From DATFKA01 sp042095835 (GTDB taxonomy: Bacteria > Bacteroidota > Bacteroidia > Chitinophagales > Saprospiraceae): a stretch of DNA of 30,313 nt. Of the stretch, positions 23,572 through 30,313 are shown one piece after another. Location of the stretch: NCBI GenBank assembly GCA_042095835.1, contig JBELML010000074.1, positions 1 to 30,313 on the forward strand. Direction: 5' to 3'. The notes beneath the pieces were generated by a model that saw only the letters and a list, made by a program, of their open reading frames with translations, was not told the origin of the DNA and ran no database searches. Both the position numbers and the translations under genes were made by a program. The stretch's first letter is position 1, and every line of letters starts with the position of its first letter.

Positions 23572-25026
23572 ATGAAACTCATTTTACCCATTTTATCTGT
23601 GCTCATTTTATGTTCTTGTGATCCTGAAGGCTGGCAATACCCAGAAGAAGTACGAGAAGATATACTCGCCTTTGAAAAAAACCTTACGGCGGGGCTCCAA
23701 TTCAAAGGAGAACCCATCGAAAAATATTCTTTAGGGGAAAGGATGGATAAATATAATGTACCAGGGATCAGTATTGCCGTGGTGAAAGATGGCAAGATTC
23801 ATTGGGCAAATGCTTATGGAATAGCGAATACTGAAACTGGTGCTTATGTCGATGAGACTACCTTGTTTCAAGCAGGGAGTATCAGTAAGCCTATTGCCGC
23901 ACTCGCAGCCCTGAAGCTTGTACAAGAAGGTAAGATGGATTTAGAGGAGAATATTAACACCTATCTCAGCTCCTGGGACTTGCCCGAGAACGAATTTACC
24001 GCACAACAAGCCGTAACTTTGAGAGGCCTGTTAACCCATAGTGCTGGTGTATCGGTTCATGGTTTCCCTGGCTACAGCCAAAAAGATGCGTTTCCAACGG
24101 ATATTCAAGTTTTAAATGGCCAAGGGAATACGGATCCAATCCGAGTGGATACTACACCGAGGACGTTTTTTAGGTACTCAGGTGGTGGTTATACCATCAT
24201 GGAAAGAGCCGTTGAAGATGTAAGTGGACAATCCTTTACAGATTATCTAGCCGAAAACGTCCTTGGACCCTTAGGCATGGAGCGTAGTACCTATCAACAG
24301 CCTATTGATACTTCGGTTTGGGATAATATCAGTGCTGCTTATAGAGGTGATGGAAGCCTTTACGAAGGCTGGTGGCACAACTATCCAGAGCAGGCAGCAG
24401 CTGGTTTATGGACCACACCTACCGATTTGGCGAAATACATTTTAGCTATGCAAGCCAATATCCAAAAAGGCGAGGCCAATGTATTGAACAAAGCTACTAC
24501 CGAAATGATGTTTGTACAAGATGAGTTTGGTTATGGCCTGGGACCAGGAATGAATCAAGCGGGAGATTCTCTAATGTTTGGACACAGCGGAAAAAATGCA
24601 GGTTTTACCAATAATCTTTTAGCCTGGGTGCACCGTGGCGATGGTCTCGTAGTGATGACGAGTGCTGACCAAGGCGGCGCATTGATCCGAGAAGTAGAAA
24701 GAGCGATTGGTGAAGTATATGGCTGGCCTATTTCTAAAGCAAGAGAATTAGAAGCGATAGAGGTATCTGAAGAATATTTAACAGCTTTCCTAGGGAAATA
24801 CTCTTGGCCTGAGGCAAGTCTGGATGTAGAAGTGGTCATCAAAGATGGACTATTAACCGTTGATGTACCCTCGCAAGGAGGAAGCTATCCTTTACGGTTC
24901 ATAGATAGTCTAGAGACTATTGATCTCATCGATTTTGATCGCCTGACTTTTGAGAAAGACGAATCAGGGAAGGTTATTTCTATTACACAGAATGGACGCT
25001 ATAGGTTTGTTAGAGTTGAGGAGTAG
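23572..25026 (+). CDS. Serine hydrolase of the beta-lactamase / class C fold, lipoprotein
   Basis: This 484-residue lipoprotein has a signal ending ILCSC (lipidated C16) and a beta-lactamase-related domain. The catalytic SxxK is S103-I-S-K106 in QAGSISKPIAAL, the YxG/N motif is FRYSGGGYTIME near residue 200, and a third motif is FGHSGKNAGF near residue 339. A smaller C-terminal domain (about 400-484) follows. Such proteins are usually peptidases or esterases of cell-wall or D-amino-acid-containing substrates rather than antibiotic-resistance enzymes. It is complete, with ATG at 23572 after an A-rich leader. The HAD-hydrolase gene follows 55 bases later and is probably cotranscribed. The true substrate is unknown. 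Confidence 0.85.
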   Translation: MKLILPILSVLILCSCDPEGWQYPEEVREDILAFEKNLTAGLQFKGEPIEKYSLGERMDKYNVPGISIAVVKDGKIHWANAYGIANTETGAYVDETTLFQAGSISKPIAALAALKLVQEGKMDLEENINTYLSSWDLPENEFTAQQAVTLRGLLTHSAGVSVHGFPGYSQKDAFPTDIQVLNGQGNTDPIRVDTTPRTFFRYSGGGYTIMERAVEDVSGQSFTDYLAENVLGPLGMERSTYQQPIDTSVWDNISAAYRGDGSLYEGWWHNYPEQAAAGLWTTPTDLAKYILAMQANIQKGEANVLNKATTEMMFVQDEFGYGLGPGMNQAGDSLMFGHSGKNAGFTNNLLAWVHRGDGLVVMTSADQGGALIREVERAIGEVYGWPISKARELEAIEVSEEYLTAFLGKYSWPEASLDVEVVIKDGLLTVDVPSQGGSYPLRFIDSLETIDLIDFDRLTFEKDESGKVISITQNGRYRFVRVEE

Positions 25027-25081
25027 AAGCGTTCGTGTACTCCCAAACTCTTTATATCTTCACGGACCAAACATTAAAAAA

Positions 25082-25774
25082 ATGAACCTGGTCATATTCG
25101 ACGTAGACGGCACATTAGTACATTCGGAGAAAAAAGATAGTCAGACTTTTGCTGACACCTACGAGGTCATGTACGGCCGTCCATTTCCTACGATAAACTG
25201 GCATACTTATCCGCATGTAACGGATTATGTAATTTTGAATACGGTGGTAGAAAAACATTTCCAACGATCAATCACCACTACTGAAAAAGAGAAATTTGAG
25301 GCCAAGTACCTTTCCCTTTTAGCAGAAAGAAGGAAAGAAAGCCCGCAAGATTATTATTCCATTGCTGGCGCACCAGGCTTGATCCAATATCTAGAACAAT
25401 CGTCCAAACACCAAGTAGCCATTGCTACTGGTGGTTGGAAAGCCACGGCACTCCTCAAGTTGGATCATGTAGGTATTTCAGCTAGAGATAAACCCATCAG
25501 TGGCGGAGATGCCAAACCCAATCGAGAACTCATACTCAAGGAGGCATTAGGTCTAGCAAAGCAGCAATATGGTACTTTTGAGCGTGTGGTTTACGTAGGA
25601 GACGCTACCTGGGATGTACGCACCACCCGGAATTTAGCCATGAATTTCATCGGTATCAGGCATCGGAACGATAAAGCAGTTTTAGCAGAGGTTGGAGCAC
25701 AGCATGTATTACAGGACTTTCAGGACATGGATCAGTTTTTGGATTTAGTCAAGCGGGCAGAGGTGCCGAAATAA
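25082..25774 (+). CDS. HAD-superfamily hydrolase (phosphatase-like)
   Basis: This 230-residue protein has all HAD motifs: motif I FDVDGTLVHSE (nucleophile D7, acid D9), motif II IATGGW, the Lys in GGDAKPNRE, and motif III VYVGDATWDVRTTRN. A helical cap lies between motifs I and II (about 15-85). It is probably a small-molecule phosphatase of the phosphoglycolate phosphatase type. The frame is open 44 codons upstream within the preceding gene, but MNLVIFDVDGT is the natural start (ATG 25082). It ends before a divergent-looking gap with a terminator shared with the next, minus-strand gene. Confidence 0.85.
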   Translation: MNLVIFDVDGTLVHSEKKDSQTFADTYEVMYGRPFPTINWHTYPHVTDYVILNTVVEKHFQRSITTTEKEKFEAKYLSLLAERRKESPQDYYSIAGAPGLIQYLEQSSKHQVAIATGGWKATALLKLDHVGISARDKPISGGDAKPNRELILKEALGLAKQQYGTFERVVYVGDATWDVRTTRNLAMNFIGIRHRNDKAVLAEVGAQHVLQDFQDMDQFLDLVKRAEVPK

Positions 25775-25922
25775 AGTTTCAACTGGAAGCCCCGCATGAA
25801 CTTGTGTTGTCAGGTAGCATTAAAACAATATTTCATTGCCTCATAGCCACCACGATCAGTGTTGACCGTCAAGGGGAAATGGAAATAAACGGAAAAGAAA
25901 CGGAATATCCTTTATAGGAAAA

Positions 25923-25952
25923 GGCTGTCCTTGTTTATACCAAGAGACAGCC
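25923..25952. terminator. Terminator between convergent genes
   Basis: ggctgtc (25923-25929) pairs with gacagcc (25946-25952), with an inner cttg/caag stem and a one-base bulge. On the minus strand TTTTCCT follows, so it most likely ends the exported-protein gene that stops at 25990. It may also serve the HAD gene. Confidence 0.65.
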
Positions 25953-25989
25953 CTTCATGTTTTAGATGCTTTACAAAAATATATAGCTA

Positions 25990-26553
25990 CTAATCTTTTT
26001 TCCACTCAAAGGTCCAGTCATAATCGGGTGATAAGTCAAAAGAATTTTTGATCCAGTACATATTAGTATGCACGCCAAATCCTTTTGCCTTTGATAAAAC
26101 AATGTAATAATTGAACATCTCATTATAATCTACGATAACCTTGTTGGAATAGTCCGAACCTGATACCGACACCATTTCGTGATCAAAAACGTTATCCGTT
26201 CTGATTGCATTGATGGCTTTCCACCAATTGCCATTGGGCTGCTTAAGGGTAAAGTGATAATAATTATCTTTAGAAGTTCGCTGTTTAGGTCTTTTTTTGA
26301 TGACAATGATATCTCCATCTTGTCCTTTGAAGACATGTCCAGCGCTCGTCCCTGCCGCAATTACATCAACATAGAAGGCGTGAACATAGGCTTTATCATT
26401 CATACCAGTATATTTCCAGATGTTATCGAGTACCGCTTCTGTAACTTTTATCCCAGCTTCTGCCGCCGCGGCTGCGGCCTCCACTTTACTTTGGGAGTAG
26501 GAAGAAATATTTATGGTAAGCAACAAAGACAAGCTAATAAGAATGGTTTTCAT
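25990..26553 (-). CDS. Exported protein of unknown function
   Basis: This 187-residue protein has a signal peptide (KTILISLSLLLTINISSYSQ, cleaved after SQ). An alanine-rich helix follows (KVEAAAAAAEAGIKVTEAVL), then a mixed domain with aromatic strands (YYHFTLKQPNGNWWKAINAI, YYIVLSKAKGFGVHTNMYW) ending PDYDWTFEWKKD. It is likely periplasmic or surface-exposed. I do not recognise a family. The ATG at 26553 is clear. It faces a gene-poor stretch of decayed insertion sequences on its upstream side. Confidence 0.5.
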   Translation of the reverse strand: MKTILISLSLLLTINISSYSQSKVEAAAAAAEAGIKVTEAVLDNIWKYTGMNDKAYVHAFYVDVIAAGTSAGHVFKGQDGDIIVIKKRPKQRTSKDNYYHFTLKQPNGNWWKAINAIRTDNVFDHEMVSVSGSDYSNKVIVDYNEMFNYYIVLSKAKGFGVHTNMYWIKNSFDLSPDYDWTFEWKKD

Positions 26554-27069
26554 GATGAATAATTTTAAACGATGGAATAATAAAGTTTTGATGACCTAAA
26601 ATTATGGGGATTATCAGGCCAAGGGAATAGCAATGATGTGGATGGTCAACTTGCTTAGGTAGCTGGTTAACAAAGTAGTGTAACTGGTATTAGATCATTC
26701 TGATAGTTACCGCTTATCGTAGAGCTGGGCAAGAAATCGTAATCATCTTGGCTAACCATGCCAAAACAGAGCAAAATATAAGCTACCCCAAGAACCTACG
26801 AATAGAAGCGGCTTGCCTAAGGGATGGAGATCACAATTTAGAGCGGATAGCGATTGATCCAAAAACGATCCTATAACCAGCGCGGGCCATTCTAACTATC
26901 AGCGGTGTAATGAGGTGATTTGCTTAGGTATAAAAATAAGCAAGGATCAATGTGCGGCTAGGTTGATGCATTGAAAATTATAGAAAATGCTAAAATTTTT
27001 AGAAAAATTTCAGGATTATAGCACAAACAAAAAATGCAAACAACTGATTAACAGGAGTTTGCATTTTGA
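26554..27069. other. Gene-free stretch upstream of IS3 remnant
   Basis: No supported gene. It contains an 11-base direct repeat (ttgcttaggta at 26651-26661 and 26920-26930) enclosing a 10-base inverted repeat (ctgatagtta at 26700-26709, taactatcag at 26893-26902). The layout is suggestive of a small decayed insertion but asymmetric, so unproven. Confidence 0.4.
27031..27067. repeat. 11-bp perfect inverted repeat at the IS3 remnant boundary
   Basis: aaaatgcaaac (27031-27041) and gtttgcatttt (27057-27067) flank a 15-base loop. It lies exactly where recognisable transposase sequence begins, so it may mark a deletion or insertion joint. Confidence 0.55.
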
Positions 27070-27349
27070 AGTGATTCCGCTGGGGGGGTTAGGCCGAATC
27101 CCTGAGAGAATTAAAGTCGATAACGGTAGTGAATTTATTTCTCGTGCATTAGATAAATGGGCTTATGAAAATAAGTTTATCTTAGACTTCTCAAGACCTT
27201 GCAAACCGACTGATAATCCATTCATTGAGTCCTTCAACGGAAGTTTTCGCGATGAATGCCTAAATACAAATTGATTCTTATCTTTGGAGGATGCGCGCCA
27301 TAAGATTGAGATTTGGCGACGGGACTACAACGAGCTGTGTAAACAGTAA
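27070..27349 (+). pseudogene. IS3-family transposase (OrfB) C-terminal remnant
   Basis: About 90 residues of an IS3-type DDE transposase survive: LGRIPERIKVDNGSEF (second catalytic Asp), ALDKWAYENKFILDFSRPCK, then PTDNPFIESFNGSFRDECLN (catalytic Glu). After a TGA at 27272-27274, in the place where family members have Trp (LNANWFLSLEDA), the same frame continues with FLSLEDARHKIEIWRRDYNE to a TAA. The first catalytic Asp, the rest of the N-terminal part and OrfA are missing. The element is dead: truncated and with a nonsense mutation. Confidence 0.85.
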
Positions 27350-27457
27350 AATAAGGTCAAATTTTCTATTTTAGACCGGTTGCGCTTTTGGAGAATAGCT
27401 CAATTTAATAGTTTTAAGCTGTCTTATTTTTGGGAAGCCTTCATCTGAATCTAAGAA

Positions 27458-27492
27458 AGGTGGCCTTTTAAACTAGTTTAAAAGAGCCACCT
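27458..27492. repeat. Strong palindrome downstream of the IS3 remnant
   Basis: Outer arms aggtggc (27458-27464) and gccacct (27486-27492) enclose a perfect 20-base palindrome (27465-27484) with a one-base bulge. No T-run follows on either strand, so it may be an IS end or a structural element rather than a terminator. The 283 bases from 27350 to 27632 hold no gene. Confidence 0.6.
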
Positions 27493-27632
27493 AAACACCT
27501 AAAACCCATAATTCTACTAATCCGAACAGAAATATTCTCGATGAGAATAAAGTATTGTTGAACTAAGTTATTGTAGTCTGATTTTATTTCCAAAACAAAT
27601 ATATTCTGCCTATTCTTTAAAAGAAACCCGTA

Positions 27633-28463
27633 TCAACCTAAACAAGTGAAAAAAAGTCCCCAATCTACTGAATAGTGTGGTAAACAAAAAGAATCTATGT
27701 TTGAAGAATCCAGATATAATTGGAAGGGATGCGTTTCCACTTTACCACAATATTCGGTTCCTCGGTCAGTCAAAATACGCTGTAAACGAATCTCCTGTTC
27801 TTCATACATAGGGATCACTCGATCATTAAGCAGTTTTTCTGCTGTGATGGCATCTTTGGTCGCATAAAGCTTAGCCTGGGCCACTTTACAATAGATATCC
27901 ACGTAAGTTTGCTGGTAAATTCTGCCAACGCCCTTGATGTTGCCTACGTAGTAGGTATCCTGAGATCCTAAATAACCTGGATGATGTGTCTCGATTTCTC
28001 CTTTAGCTACCTTTTCATCCTTGGCTTTTTCCAAGGCTATGAGTTGAGATTCTGTCAGGATTATACCTTCCTGAGCAACCTTTGCTTCTAATGCCTTAAG
28101 CCGCTTTTTGAAGGTCTCTAAATCATTGCGAAGCCAAATACTTCTTATCCCTCCGGGTGATACCGTAACCCCCTTTTTAGCTAACTCATTACTTGCCCGC
28201 TTTTGGCCGTAAGCTGGAAACTCAATGGCTATAGCTTTGACCTGTTCTTCGATGTGAGGATCTACTCGATTCTTCCGATTAGGCTTACGTCTAGAAAGCT
28301 CCTGTAGGGCAGCTTCACCGCCTGTTTCATACAAATCTTTGATACGGTAATAACTATCTCGTGAATAACCCATCGTCCGACAGGCTTGAGATACATTGTT
28401 TAAATGTGTCGCTAATTTTAATAATCCTAACTTAGTTTTGATTAACTTGTCTTGTGTAGTCAT
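27633..28463 (-). pseudogene. IS481-like transposase, C-terminally truncated
   Basis: This 276-residue frame has an N-terminal helix-turn-helix (LLKLATHLNNVSQACRTMGY, YYRIKDLYETGGEAALQELS) and the start of an integrase core. The first Asp is in YQQTYVDIYCK and the second in RILTDRGTEYCGKVE. Sequence resembling the family stops after HPFQLYL (about 27711). The remainder (SFCLPHYSVDWGLFF) is unrelated, and the third catalytic residue with the usual CERFHKT stretch is missing. The start ATG at 28463 is intact. It is inactive as a transposase, though a DNA-binding fragment could still be made. Confidence 0.8.
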
Positions 28464-28562
28464 GATAATTCTTGTTTGATAATTTAAAGTGTTGTAACTC
28501 TAAAATAACCAAACTGTCAGATTTTATCGTGACTACTTCATTTGATACGAAGTATAAAAAAG

Positions 28563-28595
28563 TGAAGGCCGTAATTCATTTATTACAAGCCTTCA
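28563..28595 (-). terminator. Terminator of the secreted CBM protein region
   Basis: tgaaggc (28563-28569) pairs with gccttca (28589-28595) and an inner gtaat pairs with attac, forming a long interrupted stem. On the minus strand ACTTTTTTATAC follows, a good terminator tail. Confidence 0.7.
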
Positions 28596-28620
28596 TGGAG
28601 TTACTCACTCCCAATAATAC

Positions 28621-28737
28621 TTAATCTAGTATCCATTCAAACACTCCATCTCTATCAGAAGCTATTTGAATTGAATATGGTTTTGTTATTGCCCAATAGC
28701 CAAATTCAAATTGCTTCTTAGAAAACTTAGTTATTGA
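28621..28737 (-). other. Coding-like fragment without a start codon
   Basis: Right after the end of the CBM protein, in a different frame, about 38 codons read YSITKFSKKQFEFGYW and then AITKPYSIQIASDRDGVFEW before a TAA at 28621-28623. Composition looks like real protein, but there is no ATG, GTG or TTG. It may be the tail of a lost gene. No family recognised. Confidence 0.3.
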
Positions 28738-30313
28738 GTAACAATAAGTTTTTTTATCATAAACGCATCATCTATAGCTATTCTAACAAAATAAACACCT
28801 AGCTTTTTTATCCCTTGTGTATTGATTTCAAAATCACTGGAGTAAACCTCCGTAAATTTATCCACTACCCTGCCTTGAGGATCTAAAATAAAAACTGTTA
28901 TATTTTGGTCAGGAGATAAGGAAAGACCTCTATATCCTACCATATTCACATTAATATTTTGCCCTAAACTGATGACATTGGGGTAGATTTGCACCTCCTT
29001 CTGATGCCCAGGATACTCACTTTTATCTAAATCAAAAGCTGGAATACTATTTTCAATCCCGGAAGTAGACAGTGCCTGATCGCCCGTGAGAGAGAGCTCA
29101 ATTTTATCCAAATATCCAATTCCCATGACCTTGATTTCATTCACACCTGCAACCAAGTCCACAGATACTGTATGATCACCCGGACTTCCTCCCTGATAAC
29201 AAAAAAGTCCCGTGGCTGGAATATTATAACTTCTTGTCACGCCATTGATCACTAAATTAGATGTTTTGGCGGCATTTGAAATATAGCTCATTGTGAGATC
29301 ATAACTTCCAGCATCCGGTACCGTTATGTCAAAAGTAACAGCTGCGCTACCTTTTACTTTCTTTACCGCTTGACCATTAGAAGCACTCACGCAATCAGTA
29401 GGGATGGCTGATCCAGACAATTGTGCATCTTCCGCTTCAAATATGGATTCGGATGTTTGACTAATCTCAATCTTATCCAAATAGCCAATTTCTGTGACCT
29501 TGATTTCATTCACACCTGAAACTAGGTTTACAGATACTGTATGATCACCTGGACTTCCTCCCTGATAACAAAAAAGCCCAGTGGCAGGAATATTATAACT
29601 TTTTGTCACACCATTGATCATTAATCTAGATGTTTTGGCGGCATTCGAAATATAACTCAGCGTAAGGTTATAATTACCGGTATGCGGTACCGTTACATCA
29701 AAGGTTACCACACCGTCGCCTTTTACTTTCTTTACCGCTTGACCATTAGAAGCACTCACACAATCAGTAGGGATGGCTGATCCAGACAATTGTGCATCTT
29801 CCGCTTCAAATATGGATTCGGATGTTTGATTTATCTTGATTTTATCTAAAATCCCAATCCGCAAGAATTTGATCTCATTATTACCCCCCGAAAGGGTGAC
29901 GGTCGTAGTAAAGTCAGCTGGAACCCCACCGTTAAAACACCAATCTCCGGAAGGTGGAAGCTCGTAGTCCGTTTGCACTCCGTTGATTAATACATTTGCG
30001 GTGCGAAATGGCGATGAGAGAGATATATAACTTATAGTTAATTGATAATCACCTGCTGTAGGTACATTCACATTGAACTTCACGGAATTACTTCCCCCGC
30101 TTATACCATTGACTGTCTGGCCGTTCGATGCATTGCCACAGTTATCAATTTTAATATTCGACCCAGCTAAACTGGCATTTTCTGCCTCGTATATACTAGA
30201 TGATGGACCAAACCCATTGTATATTTCTCTAATAAAGTCACAATCCTCTGAATTGGGAACCCCTGTACCACACCAACCTTCATATAAGTTCTCAGAGAAC
30301 CAGTAGGGCAAGA
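28731..30313 (-). CDS. Secreted protein with three CBM35-like modules and T9SS sorting tail (partial)
   Basis: This is the C-terminal 527 residues of a larger protein whose 5' end lies beyond the window. The apparent first Met is a TTG, so it is not a start. Three beta-sandwich modules of about 123 residues resemble carbohydrate-binding modules of the CBM6/35 type: about 40-163, 164-286 and 287-409. Each begins (Y/F)EAE(N/D)A.L.GS and contains FNVNVPTAGDYQLTISYIS-like and GVNEIKV strands. Residues ~438-526 are a type IX secretion sorting domain (VQIYPN..., GVYFVRIAID, KKLIVTQ end). An N-terminal catalytic domain, such as a polysaccharide hydrolase or lyase, is expected upstream but not seen. 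The product is exported and attached to the cell surface or released. Confidence 0.8.
   Translation of the reverse strand, partial: LPYWFSENLYEGWCGTGVPNSEDCDFIREIYNGFGPSSSIYEAENASLAGSNIKIDNCGNASNGQTVNGISGGSNSVKFNVNVPTAGDYQLTISYISLSSPFRTANVLINGVQTDYELPPSGDWCFNGGVPADFTTTVTLSGGNNEIKFLRIGILDKIKINQTSESIFEAEDAQLSGSAIPTDCVSASNGQAVKKVKGDGVVTFDVTVPHTGNYNLTLSYISNAAKTSRLMINGVTKSYNIPATGLFCYQGGSPGDHTVSVNLVSGVNEIKVTEIGYLDKIEISQTSESIFEAEDAQLSGSAIPTDCVSASNGQAVKKVKGSAAVTFDITVPDAGSYDLTMSYISNAAKTSNLVINGVTRSYNIPATGLFCYQGGSPGDHTVSVDLVAGVNEIKVMGIGYLDKIELSLTGDQALSTSGIENSIPAFDLDKSEYPGHQKEVQIYPNVISLGQNINVNMVGYRGLSLSPDQNITVFILDPQGRVVDKFTEVYSSDFEINTQGIKKLGVYFVRIAIDDAFMIKKLIVTQ
29086..29823 (-). repeat. Tandem duplication of a 369-base CBM module
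   Basis: Two adjacent segments (29086-29454 and 29455-29823) are nearly identical over long stretches; for example ggatggctgatccagaca occurs at 29402 and 29771, exactly 369 bases (123 codons) apart. The third, N-terminal module is clearly more diverged, so the last two arose by recent duplication. Confidence 0.8.

Noticed and set aside
23572..25026. Antibiotic-resistance beta-lactamase
   Set aside because: The fold and SxxK motif match the wider serine-hydrolase group; nothing in the sequence points to beta-lactam specificity.
24950..25081. 44-codon upstream extension of the HAD gene
   Set aside because: It overlaps the preceding lipoprotein gene in another frame and has no HAD-like sequence; MNLVIFDVDGT is the family's normal start.
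27558..28545. Terminal inverted repeats of the IS481 element
   Set aside because: The similar strings near both ends (cagattttatcg, ctgattttattt) run in the same direction, so they are not inverted ends.

Overview
This window looks like a chromosomal segment of a Bacteroidota bacterium, most likely Saprospiraceae or a close relative. The evidence is a C-terminal type IX secretion (T9SS) sorting domain, an ECF sigma factor with its anti-sigma/beta-barrel partner, many short lipoproteins and exported proteins of Bacteroidota type, poor Shine-Dalgarno signals, and two sites matching the Bacteroidota -7 box (TAnnTTTG). Base composition is moderate. I found no rRNA, tRNA or CRISPR array.

Layout. 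0.2-1.7 kb (+): a DUF1990 protein and a YndJ-like membrane protein. 1.8-5.5 kb (-): an anti-sigma/beta-barrel protein, an ECF sigma factor, a NUDIX hydrolase and an LEA-like helical repeat protein. 5.8-8.4 kb (+): a Tas-type aldo-keto reductase, a stand-alone domain resembling the N-terminus of McrB-type ATPases, and a lipoprotein. 8.5-10.1 kb (-): a membrane-anchored PspA-like coiled-coil protein with a soluble coiled-coil partner. 10.3-16.1 kb (-): an NrtR-like NUDIX regulator followed by sbcD and sbcC. 16.2-18.8 kb: an exported protein, RlmH, a protein of unknown function and a lipoprotein, separated by unusual 8-bp-period arrays. 19.2-21.3 kb (+): a MoxR/Mg-chelatase-like ATPase and an esterase. 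21.3-23.2 kb: MiaE (-) and DNA polymerase IV (+). 23.6-25.8 kb (+): a beta-lactamase-fold lipoprotein and a HAD hydrolase. 26.0-28.5 kb: an exported protein and two decayed insertion sequences (IS3 and IS481 types). 28.7 kb to the end (-): the C-terminal part of a large secreted protein with three carbohydrate-binding-like modules and a T9SS tail.

Three things stand out. (1) Four intergenic arrays, plus a possible fifth, each have an 8-bp period but a different unit sequence, and they sit tightly against gene starts and stops. Three of them fall within 1.3 kb around rlmH. (2) Three enzyme genes (sbcD, dinB and a NUDIX hydrolase) have conserved N-terminal segments lying upstream of any in-frame ATG, GTG or TTG. 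In the first two these segments include catalytic metal ligands, which points to near-cognate start codons (ATT/ATA/CTG). (3) Short repeats are scattered through the window: one element present at both base 1 and 23.4 kb, with a small hairpin inserted in the second copy; a related palindrome at 19.0 kb; and a 55-codon open stretch wedged in frame between sbcD and sbcC.

The genes that most clearly work together are sbcD-sbcC with the NrtR-like regulator (double-strand-break end processing, possibly linked to NAD/ADP-ribose status), the sigma/anti-sigma pair (envelope signalling), and the PspA-like/coiled-coil pair (probably membrane maintenance).
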